DNA of 50,640 nt from Chara braunii. Lineage: Eukaryota; Streptophyta; Charophyceae; Charales; Characeae. Position 1 is the first letter of the stretch. Every line of letters begins with the position of its first letter. The notes beneath the pieces were generated by a model, which was not told the DNA's origin, did not search any database, and saw nothing but the letters and a program-made list of their open reading frames with translations. This document shows positions 32,038 to 44,177 of this stretch, piece by piece. The position numbers were made by a program, and so were the translations under genes. Location of the stretch: NCBI GenBank assembly GCA_003427395.1, contig BFEA01000321.1:657182-707821 (forward strand), in the 5' to 3' direction.

Positions 32038-34600
32038 GTTGTCGGCGCGAATACCCTTATAAGGGTATCCGCCCTTGTCTTTGTAGATGACATAAATAGT
32101 TTTGGTTTAAAAGTTTAAGTATACCGCACGAGGCGCGGCTGAGCCTATGGTTTACGTTGACTGAGTGGTTGACTAAGAATAGAGAGTGTGTGGGCGCGCA
32201 GTTTTGAGGCGCACGTGATTTTTTTACTGTTGATAATTGGAGGGTCGGCGTGATCACCGACCAAAAGTTTTATTTTTTTGATTAAGTTAGGATTAAAAAG
32301 ATTATGTCTCGTCGATTGATGTGTTCGCTTGTGACCGTGCGTACGTTCGGAGGACGACATCGACAACACCATGAAATTTCAATACGTTCTGGTAGGTCAA
32401 CGCGTCACACAATGTCCGTTTATTTAGGCGTCCGTCATGGCTAAACCCAGGGGTGGGCCTAGTATTAACGGTTACGGCGTCCGACTTTCATCAAAGAGAT
32501 TCAGGGATCGGGACCGAGCGGCGGCAGCGTGGCAATAGCAGAGTGGCGCGAAGGGACCGAGGGGTTGAGTGCCTGGGGGCTGTTCCCCTTGGTTTTCCCG
32601 GTGGTGGCGTCCGATCGGTGGTGGCGTTTTCAGAATAATTTATCTTTGCATCGTATTTCTGTTATTATTTTTCTTTTTCCTCTTTTTTTCTTTATGTTCC
32701 GGCGTGCCGTTGACTTGGACGCGGCGCCAGACTTAATGGCCGTCGTGAAAGTCGAGGACTTGGAGAGCGCGCCTCATTTGACGGGTCTGCGTATTTGGGA
32801 TGCTGGCAAAAGTCCCCCATCACGCCGCTGCTGAAAACACGTCGCGGTCAGGGCTTGAGGATGCGATAGCACTTAAGGCAAAAAGGGGTCGGTAAGGCCG
32901 GGGATGTTGTATGTTGTGGGCTTACTTGAAGTACGATTATTATGACGGCGCCAAAGTATCTTCGTTATAGTACTCTGGGGAACCCCATAGCAGCCACATC
33001 CGTGTTTAGACCTCCAACAAGGGGGCATGAGGGAGCTGTACCCACCAGCAGAGGCGATATCTGTTGTAGGGGATGGGTGATACTGGCTGGGGGCTAGCCG
33101 GTAACATCAGGACCGAGCTTCTTCGATGGGCCAGCCACTGCGCTTCCCCTCCGGTCCCCTCCTCCTATGAGCATCTGCAGTTTTGCTCAGTGCCGATTGA
33201 AGGAGGGGCCATCGGCATATCTCTCGGCAGCGAGCGGAGCAAATGGTGAGCGTTGAACTAGAAGAGCAAGGCAGCGAGTGACGGGGGCTGAGACAGCAGC
33301 GGGCGAAAAGACCGGGAGTGGGAGCGACAGGCAGTGGGACTGGCCGGACGGCGCTGTGCAGCAGCGAGGCAGGGAAAGGTCGGTGAGCTAAAACACTGTA
33401 CGAGAAGGGGGCGCAGAGATCTGGAAGAGAGTGAACCAAGACGAGGAGGCGTGCCTGGTGCATGTGAAGGAGGAGCTGGCTATGGCAGAAGACAAAAACG
33501 CCTACCCCGTTAGTTCCTTGATGAAAACGAGCAGGGAAAGTTGTTGTATAGGGGTTTTGGCGTGGGCCGCTTTCGTTCAGAGTGTTAGATTAGTGAAAGA
33601 GTTAGTGTAGGAAGGGGTTAGTAAGAAAAGGCTTGCGCGGAGCTATGGCGGGAGAGGAGTTGGAGAGAACGAAAAATCGAGAATACTACTCGATTCCCCG
33701 ATGAAACTGAGCGAAGGAGGGGCCGTTTCAGGGGTTTTGAAGGGGGGCAAATCTAATTCTGAGGTAAGCTTTAGCGAAAAAATTAGTGAAAGAGAAGGTA
33801 GTTGAGAAAGTTGGTGCGCCGGGATATGGAGAACGGGGGGATGGAAAACGTGGGAGAACCATATCTCGTTTGATCAGTAATGGAATCGAGCGAGGTAGGA
33901 TACTAAATGGGGGTTTTGCTTAGCTGCGAATCAGCTGATGGAGTTAGATTTAGGAAGGGAGAGTTAGTTTGCATGCTATGAGAGAAAGCATGTGCGCGGA
34001 GGTCGCACGAATGGGGGTTATGGCAGGAACGAGGAAGTTCGTAGCTCACCCGTTCCTTAACAGAATCGGGTGAGGTAAGGGTTGAAACTGGGATCAAGGA
34101 CATTGGCGAGTTAGATAGAGAAGTTAGATTTAGAGTAGGATTAGTGGTTTAATCATATTAATTTTACGGGCTTCGCGTAGGAAGGGGAGGCAGCTTCGCA
34201 AATAACAACGAATATTTTCACATTTTAGCGGATGGTTCATCCAAATTTTTGCTCGTTGCTTCTTGGCAAGTACGAAGGCAGGGTCGGACTTGGAGTTGGA
34301 GCATCGGATCCGGCAGGGAGAGGCATAGGGGTTGTGTGGCTTTTACGAAGAAAAACATCCGGAAAAATAAGGATATATCTTCCCGATTTTTCTGAAAGGT
34401 TCATTTTTTTTTTCTCTCGTCCTTTAAGGTATAGGTTGGCCGACTGTGGCTTTCATTCCTGTTCAATTGTTCTTTGGGGGGGCGGCTTCGGAGCGGCGGA
34501 GTGCTTCCAGGTTCGAGTGGAAGCACACACACACGCACACAAGCGTGGGACTATGGGCTATAAGCTCGGTGCTCGGGTCGTATGTGTTACGTAGTGCCCA
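32038..34600. repeat. Long dispersed repeat, copy 1 (palindrome-headed family)
   Basis: It begins with the palindrome ATACCCTTATAAGGGTAT (32051-32068). The next 400 bp match 42800-43250 closely, including 'gagtgtgtgggcgcgcag' and the hairpin GGTCGGCGTGATCACCGACC at about 32242. Similarity is patchy further on and resumes in the 183-bp hairpin satellite. No open coding region survives. It is probably a non-autonomous or decayed element of 2.5-3 kb. Confidence 0.7.
33495..34090. repeat. Tandem hairpin satellite, period about 183 bp
   Basis: Units start near 33501, 33684, 33870 and 34048. Each has a weak stem-loop of the type CCCGTTCCTTAACAGAATCGGG, followed by 'gggg' and 'gttttg' and then 'ttag' repeats. 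The same satellite occurs at 44742-45790. Confidence 0.7.
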
Positions 34601-34699
34601 CGGTTACGAGTGACAGCCAGCGTGCCAGAGGTAGCTAAGTACTACAGCGGGTGACGGGCGAGGGTGATTACTACAGGTAAGGGGTGCGGCAGCCATCCT

Positions 34700-35060
34700 C
34701 TTCATCTCACCTTGTGCTTCCTCCCTTCTCCCTCCTTCCTCCTCCCTCCTTCCTCCTCCCTCCTTCATCCTCGTCTTACACGCATTCGATTTGTTTAATA
34801 ATCTTGTTGTCCTCCTAGCCATCCTCCTCCCACCTCCGCCTTCCTCTTCATCTCCTCTCGTCCTCCTCCCTCTGTCCTCCTCCTCTCTCCCTCCTCGTCG
34901 CTTCACCTTGTCCTCCTTCCTCCTCCTTCCTCCCCATCCTTCCTCCCCATTCTTCCTCCTCCCACCTCCTTCGTCCTTCATCATCCTACTCTCTTCTTGC
35001 AATACTTTTTTTCCCATCGTGTTCTCGTCCTCGTCATCCTCCTCCCTCCTCCTCCTCTTT
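34700..35060. repeat. Pyrimidine-rich (TCC)n-like tract
   Basis: About 350 bp of C/T-rich triplets. The long ORFs on both strands come from composition. Confidence 0.9.
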
Positions 35061-35247
35061 CAAGGATCACTTACGAAACTGATCAGAGCAGATCCTACAC
35101 TTGATCATGGAGGGAGGGGGGGGGGGGCGGGGAGTAGCGCGTAGGTAGTTTATACATCATCAGATAACTTTGTTAGAAAATTATCCAAAGTGTGAGAACT
35201 CGCAAGCTACAAAGTATTACATGCACAATTGAGGTGTCGAAAGACAA

Positions 35248-35315
<68 letters not shown>

Positions 35316-35615
35316 CATCCTCATACTCTCCTCTTGCGGTTATTTTTTTTCCCATCTTGTTTTCGCTTTCGTCATCCTCCTACCTCCTCCTCCTCTTTCA
35401 CGAATTAGATATGAAACTAATCATAGCAGATGCTACACTTGATTATGGAGGTGTGGGGGTGACGCGAAGGTAGTTTACACATCATTAGATAACTTTGTTA
35501 CATAATTATCCAAAGTGTGAGAACCCGCTAGCAACAAAGTATTACACGCACAATGGAGGTGCCGAAAGACAACTCTCCTTCTCACACACACACACACACA
35601 CACACACACATTCAA
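35040..35615. repeat. Tandem duplication, period about 350 bp, with CT and CA tracts
   Basis: 'acgaaactgatcagagcaga' through 'ccaaagtgtgagaac' and 'ggtgtcgaaagacaactctc' occur in both halves (35040-35312 and 35387-35612). The first part is related to the CT-bearing repeat family at 41600, 42230 and 50440. Confidence 0.8.
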
Positions 35616-35773
35616 CTTCACTTGTAGCTTTTTCTATTCTCATTCTTCTTCTTTGGTTGGCGAGATTACAATCAATCGAGATGAGTTTCGCGTACGAGGA
35701 GAGAGCAGAGAGAGTCTGACATCCACCAATCAAGACAGATTCACAAGCCCTCAGGCACGTGAGAGATGCATAG

Positions 35774-35984
35774 TTAAACCACCATTACTTGGCCCAACTA
35801 TCGGTGCATAGCCTCAAAACGGCCTGCGCCACGTTTCGCACCGGCCCGCTAGCGCAACAATGAAAAGTTGTTTTGGCTAGCGGCGCCAGCCTTTGAGGCT
35901 CGGTACCCTGAGCCTCCACAAATTTCAGGTTGTTAACAACAACGACCCCATGCTCAATGTATGAGCCAAGTACTGGAAATTTAA
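35774..35984. mobile_element. 211-bp TTAA-bounded inverted-repeat element (MITE)
   Basis: The ends read TTAAACCACCATTACTTGGC and, inverted, TTAAATTTCCAGTACTTGGC. Both begin with TTAA, the target of piggyBac-type transposases. The interior folds back: AGCCTCAAA pairs with TTTGAGGCT and CCGCTAGC with GCTAGCGG. No coding capacity. Assignment to piggyBac is inference from TTAA only. Confidence 0.65.
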
Positions 35985-36263
35985 CACTTTAGCTCTTGAC
36001 TTGGGTCACAGGAAGAACCACACTGCTCCACTGAGGCGAATTCCCTACTTGTAGATCTGCTCATGCCAGTATTCTTGACATCTAATATGAAAGCGCCACT
36101 CATGATTGATGCCATCAGATGGTGACAACATGTATAATGGACCCAAACTATGCAGTTGAGTTTGCAACGTCTATACTAAGAGAATACACACACTAGAACT
36201 TTTCATTATGTATCTGATAGAAATTTCAGGCCGTCCTGGTTGTATCTGACTGCAATCTCGTTC

Positions 36264-36332
36264 AAATTGGAACCATACAGAGAAGATATTCATTGTCCCT
36301 GCGCAAGGATGAATTGGAAAAAAAAAAAAAAA
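36264..36332 (+). pseudogene. U6 snRNA retrocopy with poly-A tail
   Basis: 36264-36312 reads AAATTGGAACCATACAGAGA, then AGAT, then CCCTGCGCAAGGATGA. This is the core of U6 snRNA, with the ACAGAGA box that pairs with 5' splice sites. The 5' stem-loop is missing. After GGATGA the sequence departs from U6 and ends in about 15 A residues. Truncation and an A tail point to reverse transcription of a U6 RNA rather than a working gene. Confidence 0.8.
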
Positions 36333-36349
36333 GGACTAACTCACCACAG

Positions 36350-37900
36350 TGTCAACACCAAGGGTTGGGTCCAACTTTCTTTTCGTTGCAAATGTGAAAC
36401 TCTCCCAGGTCTTCCCTCATCTTCAATTTCAGCACATGGTACCCCAGAGGGTTTATGTGCATCAACATTCACAATTATTATTGAACTGCCTGCCGCACCT
36501 TTGTTGACCTCGGCGTCCATCCTTATTGTGTTGTCCACCATTGCAGAAGGTTTAGCAACAACGTTTGGAGTTGAGTTCACAACCTCCATTTGCATCAACA
36601 TTCACAAGTATTATTGAACTGTCTGCCGCACCCTTGTCGACCTCGGCCTCCATCCTTATCGTGTTGTCCACCATTGCAAAAGGTTTAGCAACAACATTTG
36701 GAGTTGAGTTCACAACCTCCATGTGCATCGCCCGCCAATGCAGTAGCATCTCATACTATATTTCAAACTCTGCATCACAGCTTCGATAGTGAAGCATCTT
36801 CCTGTTCTGATTATCTCCTCCACATCCTCCTTGGCCTGATAACCCTTTTTTTTTTCTTACCCTTCTTCTGCTGCGTTGCAGTGGTTGCTCGAGCAACTTC
36901 ACGACGTACTTGGGCAGTACCTGTCTCATCCGCACCATCACCCAAAGCAGCAAGCTCTTCGTACTGAGCCTCTTAGCCATGATCAGCCACAAACTTTTGC
37001 AGGCTAGCATCCTCCTGCTAGGAAGAATATTGCACACCACTCTCGAGTGTCTGGGCTTCATCACCTGTCTTTACCCCGTCTCTAAAGGGATGACCCAATG
37101 AGAGAAACTCTCCAAGGGATTTCTCTCGTTCCTTTTGCCCTTCCTCCCTACCTTACACTGTGTCTCCACTAACTTCAGTGAGAGAGTCTCCCCGCCACTC
37201 GTAGTCAACCTCGCCAGTTCGTTTCAAAAGCAATTGCACTCAGTCCTTACCGTAAGTTCTCTCAAATATTTTCAACATCTTCATTTGTTCGTCAGCGACC
37301 AACACCAAGAACTTCTCGCAAACCTCAAGCCTCTTGTCAGCCAATGTAAACGTCTTCACACCCATCGATGTCCTCAGTGGCCTTACACTTCCGTGGCACA
37401 CGAGGAGTGCTAGGTGCATCTATGCAGATGTCATTACCCTCGCACTGATCTCCTTCTTCATCCTTCTCAGAAGCTCCTTCGATTTTGTCGTTAGTTTGTC
37501 TTGCAACCGCATCCTCCCCTGCAACTGACTGACTGCTTTTTTTTCCTCCTCCGCCCTCTTTCGCACTCTCTCCGTGCCTCTTTTTGCTCCCTTGACATCC
37601 AATTGGTCTCTCAGTGGCCTTTCACTAGATGAGCTTAGCTCCACAACATCGTCAAGAGGCAAACACATTAATGCCCTCTCCGTCCCCGAGGATCGCTTTG
37701 AGGACTTAGGATTGTGCTTAGCACAAAACGAGGTGTCTGGCCTTGATCTATTACTGCACTGAGATCCAAACAGTGTAATTCAGATGCAGAATTGGCGGTC
37801 CAAATTTTTCCAATTGACCGCCTGCTCTGCGGCAACAACCTCTCCGCACACACATTCTGCAGCCTGCGGGTTGTCGACAACATTCAACCCCTAGTTAAAC
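36350..37900 (-). pseudogene. Decayed or multi-exon coding region, unrecognised
   Basis: Minus-strand frames show protein-like text in pieces, such as MGVKTFTLADKRLEVCEKF followed by LVADEQMKML near 37340, and AQVRREVARATTATQQKKGK near 36880. Acidic text (SEKDEEGDQCEGND) lies near 37440. Pieces lie in different frames with stops between, partly around A runs. GTAAGG follows TYG near 37255 and could be a donor. I cannot name the family. It may be a transposon ORF. Confidence 0.4.
36459..36724. repeat. 133-bp tandem duplication
   Basis: Two units, at 36459 and 36592, are about 90 percent alike. Read on the minus strand both keep the same peptide (VVNSTPNVVAKP...AMVDNTIRM), but 133 is not a multiple of three, so the units fall in different frames. 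Confidence 0.9.
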
Positions 37901-38189
37901 TAGGTCATACCCACTTTATTCCATGCATAAAGATTACAACACGAAGCTCAGAGTCATGCACATTCCATACCCATTCCATCAATTGAACTCCTGCAATTGA
38001 TAATGGCAATGTGCATGTAACAGATTACAGAAACACCTGCGTTACCAACCATGCCTCCAAGGTCACCTTGGTTACCTGGGCGGCGCTGCCGAGCAAAGGC
38101 CCAAAAAGGTCCTTGATACAAAAAAAAACCCTAAAAAAATTATGTTGTGCAGACAAATGAACTGAAAAACTTTTGTCTGAGAGTCGCAC

Positions 38190-38224
<35 letters not shown>
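38190..38224. repeat. (TA)n microsatellite
   Basis: About 17 TA dinucleotides. Confidence 0.95.
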
Positions 38225-38227
<3 letters not shown>

Positions 38228-38519
38228 TTTTTGGTCCGGCCAGAGAAGGGATTCTGGGCCACTCTGGTAACCTCGAGAAACACACATCGAAGTTCATTGA
38301 ATTAAGATCGGAAAGAGCTTATAGTGTGTTTTACCCCCTGGACACAGACACTGATGTGCGTCGCAAACCCCACAACATCATTAGCAAGTATGAAAACAAC
38401 ATGATTCCTAAAAAATCACACAAGTTTACGCATGTAGCCACATGAGTCATGTGTAGCAACCCCACAAAAGCAAATAGGACAAGTGATGCATTAATGGTGC
38501 AGACAACCGACCGAAGCAA

Positions 38520-38520
38520 A

Positions 38521-38559
<39 letters not shown>

Positions 38560-38690
38560 GCATCTTGCACGCACGTGTTTCCTTTCCTTTTTTTATTTTA
38601 AACCGTCTCGACGGAGTACGATGCAGGGCGGAGGGGCGAAGTGGGGAGAGCACAGTGGGCAGCAAACACAGGTGCGGAGGGGCGCAGGGG
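38520..38690. repeat. Partial copy of the CT-bearing repeat family
   Basis: (CT)n is followed by 'ctgcatcttgcacgcacg' and 'aaaccgtctcga', matching 41780-41845 and 42410-42475. Confidence 0.75.
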
Positions 38691-38699
38691 TAGGGCGGT

Positions 38700-39425
38700 A
38701 GGGCGCATGGCGGGAGGAACAGAGCAGAGGTACAACATTTACTTGTAACAAAACATTAACATTCGGATAATTTTAACAGGACAAACTTATCACGCTATGC
38801 GGCTATCACCATCTTTCTTTTTTGTTTTTAATAATAAAACATACCTTTATGGTACCTTACCTTTTCCTTTTTCAAATGACAAGAACCCCAAGTTTTGCGG
38901 ACCATCTTTTATACTGCTTTCTGGAACCATCCCTTTAGCCTTGTCCTTTTCCACGCCTTTACCATCACGATAACACATTCCAAGAGTCATTTATGATCCC
39001 GCAAAGCCTTGGTTTGCCGTCATTTTATACTCTTCCGCCGCATTTGCATAGTCTTGCGCAACGTCATTTTATCCCGCAAAGCCTTGGTCTGCCATAAAAA
39101 TAATGGTATCCAAGATTGAACTGACCATTCGCAGTTTTTTACTCAACAGCGCGGTGATATCACTCTGCTCATCACAACTGCAACAGAGGGCGATAAAAAA
39201 GGTAAAAAACACATATCTTATACTCATTTTTTCTTAACTACATAACACAAACATCATATTCATTGATAATTAGTTATTAGTTAGGAACTACAAATATTAA
39301 AAAATATTTATAATTTTTACAACCTCTTGTTTGTAGTCCTCTCCCTCTCTATCTACGATTTATTACATAGTTTTATTTGATGATATATTTATTTTATTTA
39401 CACAATTTACATGCACATAAATTAG
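38700..39425. other. AT-rich stretch, nothing recognised
   Basis: No ORF of note. 'atcccgcaaagccttggt' occurs twice (about 38997 and 39070). Confidence 0.5.
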
Positions 39426-40698
39426 TTATTTACATAAAAATGTTTTCCTTATGGGGGGGAGGGCGGTAGAAGGCAGTATATCTTCAACAAATGCTCCCTT
39501 AACAACTTCCATTTCAAAATCCATGTCAGGTGAAACTGCTCTGGTTCTGAAAGAACTGCATCCTCGTCTAACTCTTCCCATTCTCTGCACATACTTTGCA
39601 ACAGAATCTTCTTTGTCAGCTTTTATAATTGACACATGAAATGGATTCTCTATCGGATCTTTTGTCAATTGTTTTATTTTTTCTTGTATCTCTCCGACAC
39701 GGACCCGATTTTTTTCAGCTTGGCGCTCCAAACGTCGTTTGCCCTCAACCTCTCCGTCTAATATAAAATAGCAAAAATATAATTGTTGCAAGGTACACTG
39801 AGAAGGAAGACTAGATTTCAAGTTAAATTAGTCAATCAACGGCACAAGAAACATAGTTGATCCATACTGATATTTGTCTGCTCTTCTCCAATCTTTCGAT
39901 TTCGTTAGTTGTTTCTTCATATTATCCCGTTCCACTTTCAATAGATCAACAACAGCACTCGTTGAGAAAGACAACTTATATTGCTCCCAAAATTTCTTTT
40001 TGACATATGTAACAAGATCTCCTCTAACTCGTTGAAAAGATTTCATAAATGCATTTATCAAAGATCTACTCCCTTTCTCACACAGTAATTCCAAAAGCAT
40101 CATCTCCTTTGCACTCCCACCTTTAATCATCAAAGTTTCCTTCAAATATTTTTGCAGTTCTTAATTTGTTGGAAACATTCTTGCATCATACGCATGGGAG
40201 TACATACATGCATGTGAAATTGGTCGAAAATATTGTGCAGCTTTTTCAAAAAGCTTGTTGCACTCCTTTTCTTTTGAGGAAGAGAGATGAAACGCAAGTG
40301 TCATTGATTCCTTTTCGATCCTTGTTTTCATCTCTTTAGACCCATCAACAAATTTTTTCATTTGTTCCTTTCTTCCTGAATCCATTCCGATCTTTTTACT
40401 TGGAGGACCCACACCAATTGGATCTTTCGAGCAAAGGTTTGGTATTCTTGATCTTTCTTCTCAAAAACCTGTTACCCCATTTTCACAACGCCCATTATTT
40501 TTTTTCAAAAATTGAGAGACACTGTGTATCATTCACTCCCTGCTGAAAATCTCGACCAACTCTTTTTGGAGCATGTTTGTTATGTTGTTGTTCGGCTTCC
40601 GTTTTCTCCAACATGTTGATCTTAACATGACCCTGCATTACCGATAAAAAATGTTCTCTGACTTTTTTATTGCTTGCTCGCACTTCCTCTGCAAACAT
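39426..40698 (-). pseudogene. Coding region in four pieces, unrecognised
   Basis: Four minus-strand pieces (40698-40495, 40412-40161, 40145-39828, 39821-39426) read as charged, helix-rich protein. Examples are ASNKKVREHFLSVMQGHVK, CSKDPIGVGPPSKKIGMDSG, VKKKFWEQYKLSFSTSAVVD and KDPIENPFHVSIIKADKED. The second and third are separated by a single TAA; the first and second by a frameshift at an A run and one TGA. 'tttgcag' near 40695 and 'tatattag' near 39765 could be acceptors. It is either a spliced gene or a decayed transposon ORF. Function unknown. Confidence 0.45.
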
Positions 40699-40699
40699 A

Positions 40700-41505
40700 G
40701 AACAAAATGTAATGTAGAGATAACAAAGTTAAAAAAGTCGTGGAAAAACTCACACTACAAGTGAATTAGCAAGGTAACAAGACTGACAACAAGGTACTGG
40801 AAGACGAACGCAACTTGGCAACAATTAGCCAGATAGCACAATGTATATAAAGGGAATAAGAAACGAAGAGGCAAGACAGACACACAACCATGAAAGCAGC
40901 TAGGTAGAGCACCAATTCATGATTACACTCTACCATGCACATTCTATGAATAAACAAGAATAAAATGACCTATCACCCACTCACATATTCATGCCAAAAG
41001 TCAAAGTTCTACAGTCGCAACCTCTGTTGAGGTTACTCTTATAGGATCAAGAAGTCACTATCTTGACTCTTAAACCACCAGTACACTCGAAGCTAAATGA
41101 ACAAGCCTAAATTTGGATTTTGGTGAACGTGAAAGGAATCAGTACTGACGCTTGGGAAATTGAGGTTGACACCAATACCGCCCACTGTAGGTAGACACTA
41201 GAAGACCACATTTTTCACTCGTATGCCAGACTAGCCAAGCCCTCCACAAAGCCAACCCGTGTATCTGGCTGAATTTGAGTGTCAGAGACATGTGATTTCC
41301 AAAAGATACACAGCAACAATGAAAAAGAGAAAATATTTACATAAAAAATGGGCGAAGATTCATGGGAAAAAAAAACAGCAAAACATAAATCGTACTTTCA
41401 GAAAGGTTGGCATCCCGTAAAAACGTATTCCCCACTTATTTTGTTGGCAGTCCGTGATGGCAGTAGTCAGTAACTTTGATCCTCCATTTTCCATACAGTC
41501 TGCTT
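40700..41505. other. No recognisable gene; one TTAA-associated motif
   Basis: TTAAACCACCAGTAC at 41070-41084 is the terminal motif of the TTAA family. The remainder is unassigned. Confidence 0.5.
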
Positions 41506-41509
41506 TGGA

Positions 41510-42340
41510 TGGCAGATACATGCACCCAGACATGCTGCGGCGTTGCTGCTTGCTGGTGTGCCTGGTCGCGCACACGGACGCTGGAGGACGCACACACACA
41601 CACACATGCGCATGATTTTTTCATTTTGGAAAAGTTAAACAAAAGTCTCGATCTACCATGGATCACATACGAGACTGATCGGAGCAAATGCTACACTTAT
41701 TGGCGAGGGGGGAGGACGGGGGCGTAGGTAGTTAGATTGGGGTCTCTCTCTCTCTCTCTCTCTCGCTCTTGCTCTCGCTCTCTCTGCTGTATCCTGCACG
41801 CACGAGTTTTCTTTTCTTTTTCTTCTTCTAAACCGTCTCGATAGAGCACGGCGAAGGGCCGTGCAGCCCACGGGCAGTTGAGCCCAGGGCTCGTGCCGTT
41901 AAGCCCTGGGCCGTGTACCTCAGAGGACGACACAATACACAACTGCCGCGAGCCAATGCAAAAGCAGCATTGACGTCACACAGTGGGTAGGTCATGCCCA
42001 ACTGTAAAGGGCCCAGACCCTCAGAGCCTGGACACAGATACTGGGGACTGGTCCAGCCAGGCCAGAGGCTCAGAAGTCGCGCTCGCTTTCCATAAAGGAA
42101 AGGAGCTGAGCCATTTGGCCCATCCAGGCGTTGGCTGGCATTGCGGACATGCTGTTGCGTAGCTGCTTGCTGGTCTGTCTGGTCGCGCACACGGGCGCTG
42201 GAGGACGCACGCACACACTTCATTTCGGAAAAGTTAAAAGTGTCGATCGACCATGGATCAGATACGAAACTGATCGGAGCAAATGCTACATTTATTGGCG
42301 AGGGGGGGGGAGAGGGGGGCGTAGGTAGTTAGATTGGGGT

Positions 42341-42400
<60 letters not shown>

Positions 42401-42800
42401 GTCTCTCTCTGTTGTATCCTGCATGCACGAGTTTTTTTTTCTTTTTCTTTCTTCTAAACCGTCTCGATAGACCGCGACGCAGGGCCGTGCAACCCACGGG
42501 CAGTTGAGCCCAGGGCTCGTGCAGTTAAGCCGTGGGCCGTGTGCCTCAGAGGACGACATAATACACAACTGTCGCAAGCCAATGCAAAAGCAGCATTGAT
42601 GTCACACTGTGGGCAGGGCATGCCCAACTGTAAAGGGCCCAGACCCTCAGAGCCTGGACACAGATACTGGGGCCCGAGTGGAAGACTTGCCCATTCAGGC
42701 CTTCGTTGGCATTGCGGACATGCTGTTGCGTTGCTGCTTGCTGGTCAGCCTGGTCACGTACATGGGCGCTGGAGGACGCACACAGACACACACACGTTGT
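41510..42800. repeat. Tandem repeat with units of about 570-620 bp and CT core
   Basis: 'gttgctgcttgctggt' plus 'gcgctggaggacgcac' occurs at 41540, 42150 and 42718. Each unit runs through 'gaaactgatcggagcaaatg', a (CT)n or (TATC)n tract, 'aaaccgtctcgata' and a GC-rich part with 'cagttgagcccagggctcgt'. Related partial copies lie at 35040, 35387, 38520 and 50435. Confidence 0.85.
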
Positions 42801-44145
42801 CCACGTGAATACCCTTACAAGGGTATCCGCCCTGGTTTTGCAAGTGACAGAAAATAGCTTTGGTTTAAAAATTAAGTATTCTGCGCGAGGCGCAACTGCG
42901 TCTGTGGTCAAGGCTGACCGAATGGTTGACTAAGATAAAGAGTGTGTGGGCGCGCAGATTTTTGATGCTCGCGTGGCCTTTTATTTGTTGATGATTGAAG
43001 GGTCGGCGTGATCGCCGACCAAAATTTTTTTCTGATTACGCAGGGATTAAAATGATTATGTCTCTTTGATTAATGTGCTTGCTTGTGGCCTATGTGTACG
43101 TACGGAGAACGACATCGACAACAAGGAGGTTTTGAAGTGTCTTCGGTAGGCCTGCGCGACGTGAGACGTCCGTTTATTTAGGCGTCTGTCAGAGCCGAAC
43201 CCAGACTTGGGCCTAGCATTAGCGGTTACGACATCCGACTTTCATCAAGGAGATTCAGGGATCAAGGACGAGCGATGACAACGCGGGAGTATCAGAATAG
43301 CGTGAAGGGATTGAGGGGTTGAGGGCCCGGCGGGGCTATCCCCTTTTGTTTTATCGTCAGTAGCGTCGGGGCGGTATTGGCGGTTCCTTTTCCCCGTCTA
43401 CTGTCTTCTGACGGTTAAAAGTTTTTAAATATTTTTATTATTTTATTGTGTTATTACTATGTTGCTCTGATGCTCGTTGATTTAGGCGCGTTGCTAGGTT
43501 CGGAGGTCGTCGCGACGATCGAGGGCCTTGAGGACGGGCCTCCTCTTCGGTGACCTGCGGATTCCGGTGTATTCGGGGCGCTGTTGGGAGATCGCGGCAA
43601 CGTCTCGGCAAGCTGCGGATCGTGGGGAACACCTCTACTCGTCGGTCTTCAAAGCTCCCCAATGAATGTTGGCTACTACCGTAGAGGGCCGCTTCGGGCC
43701 CGGTTTACCAAGGCCCACACATAGGCATCGCAGCAGGCCATGTCTTCAGCCCCACGGCCAGTTGTCGGAGTAAGAGCTTAGCCATTATGGGCTCGAGGTG
43801 GTGGTGGGCTCTGCCTGAGCCGAGTTGAGCGGGAGCTATTGAGCCGGTTGTGGGTCGCTGTGGGGCCTGCTGCTGTCGGGAGGAGGTGCGCTGGCCAGGG
43901 AAACGAGCCGTGCAGCCGAAAAGGCAAGGGGGGGCAGCGACATATCTCTGGGTAGCGGGTTCTAAGTTTGCCCCCGGAATGCTGTCGACTGCAGGCAGGA
44001 GGCGGAACGCTGAGACAACAGGCCGAGGCAAAGAAAATCTTGGTGTGAAGGGGGGCCAGGTGCATGCGGAAGGGCTGAGACGGAGCCGGCATGTGTAGAT
44101 CGTCCGTCGGGCTTGGGCACGTAGGCTGAAGGCAAATCGAGCCGA

Positions 44146-44177
<32 letters not shown>

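Noticed and set aside
34604-35144. ORFs of 117-137 codons on both strands
   Set aside because: The (TCC)n-like tract is open in several frames; the products are Arg/Glu/Gly or Ser/Pro/Leu low complexity.
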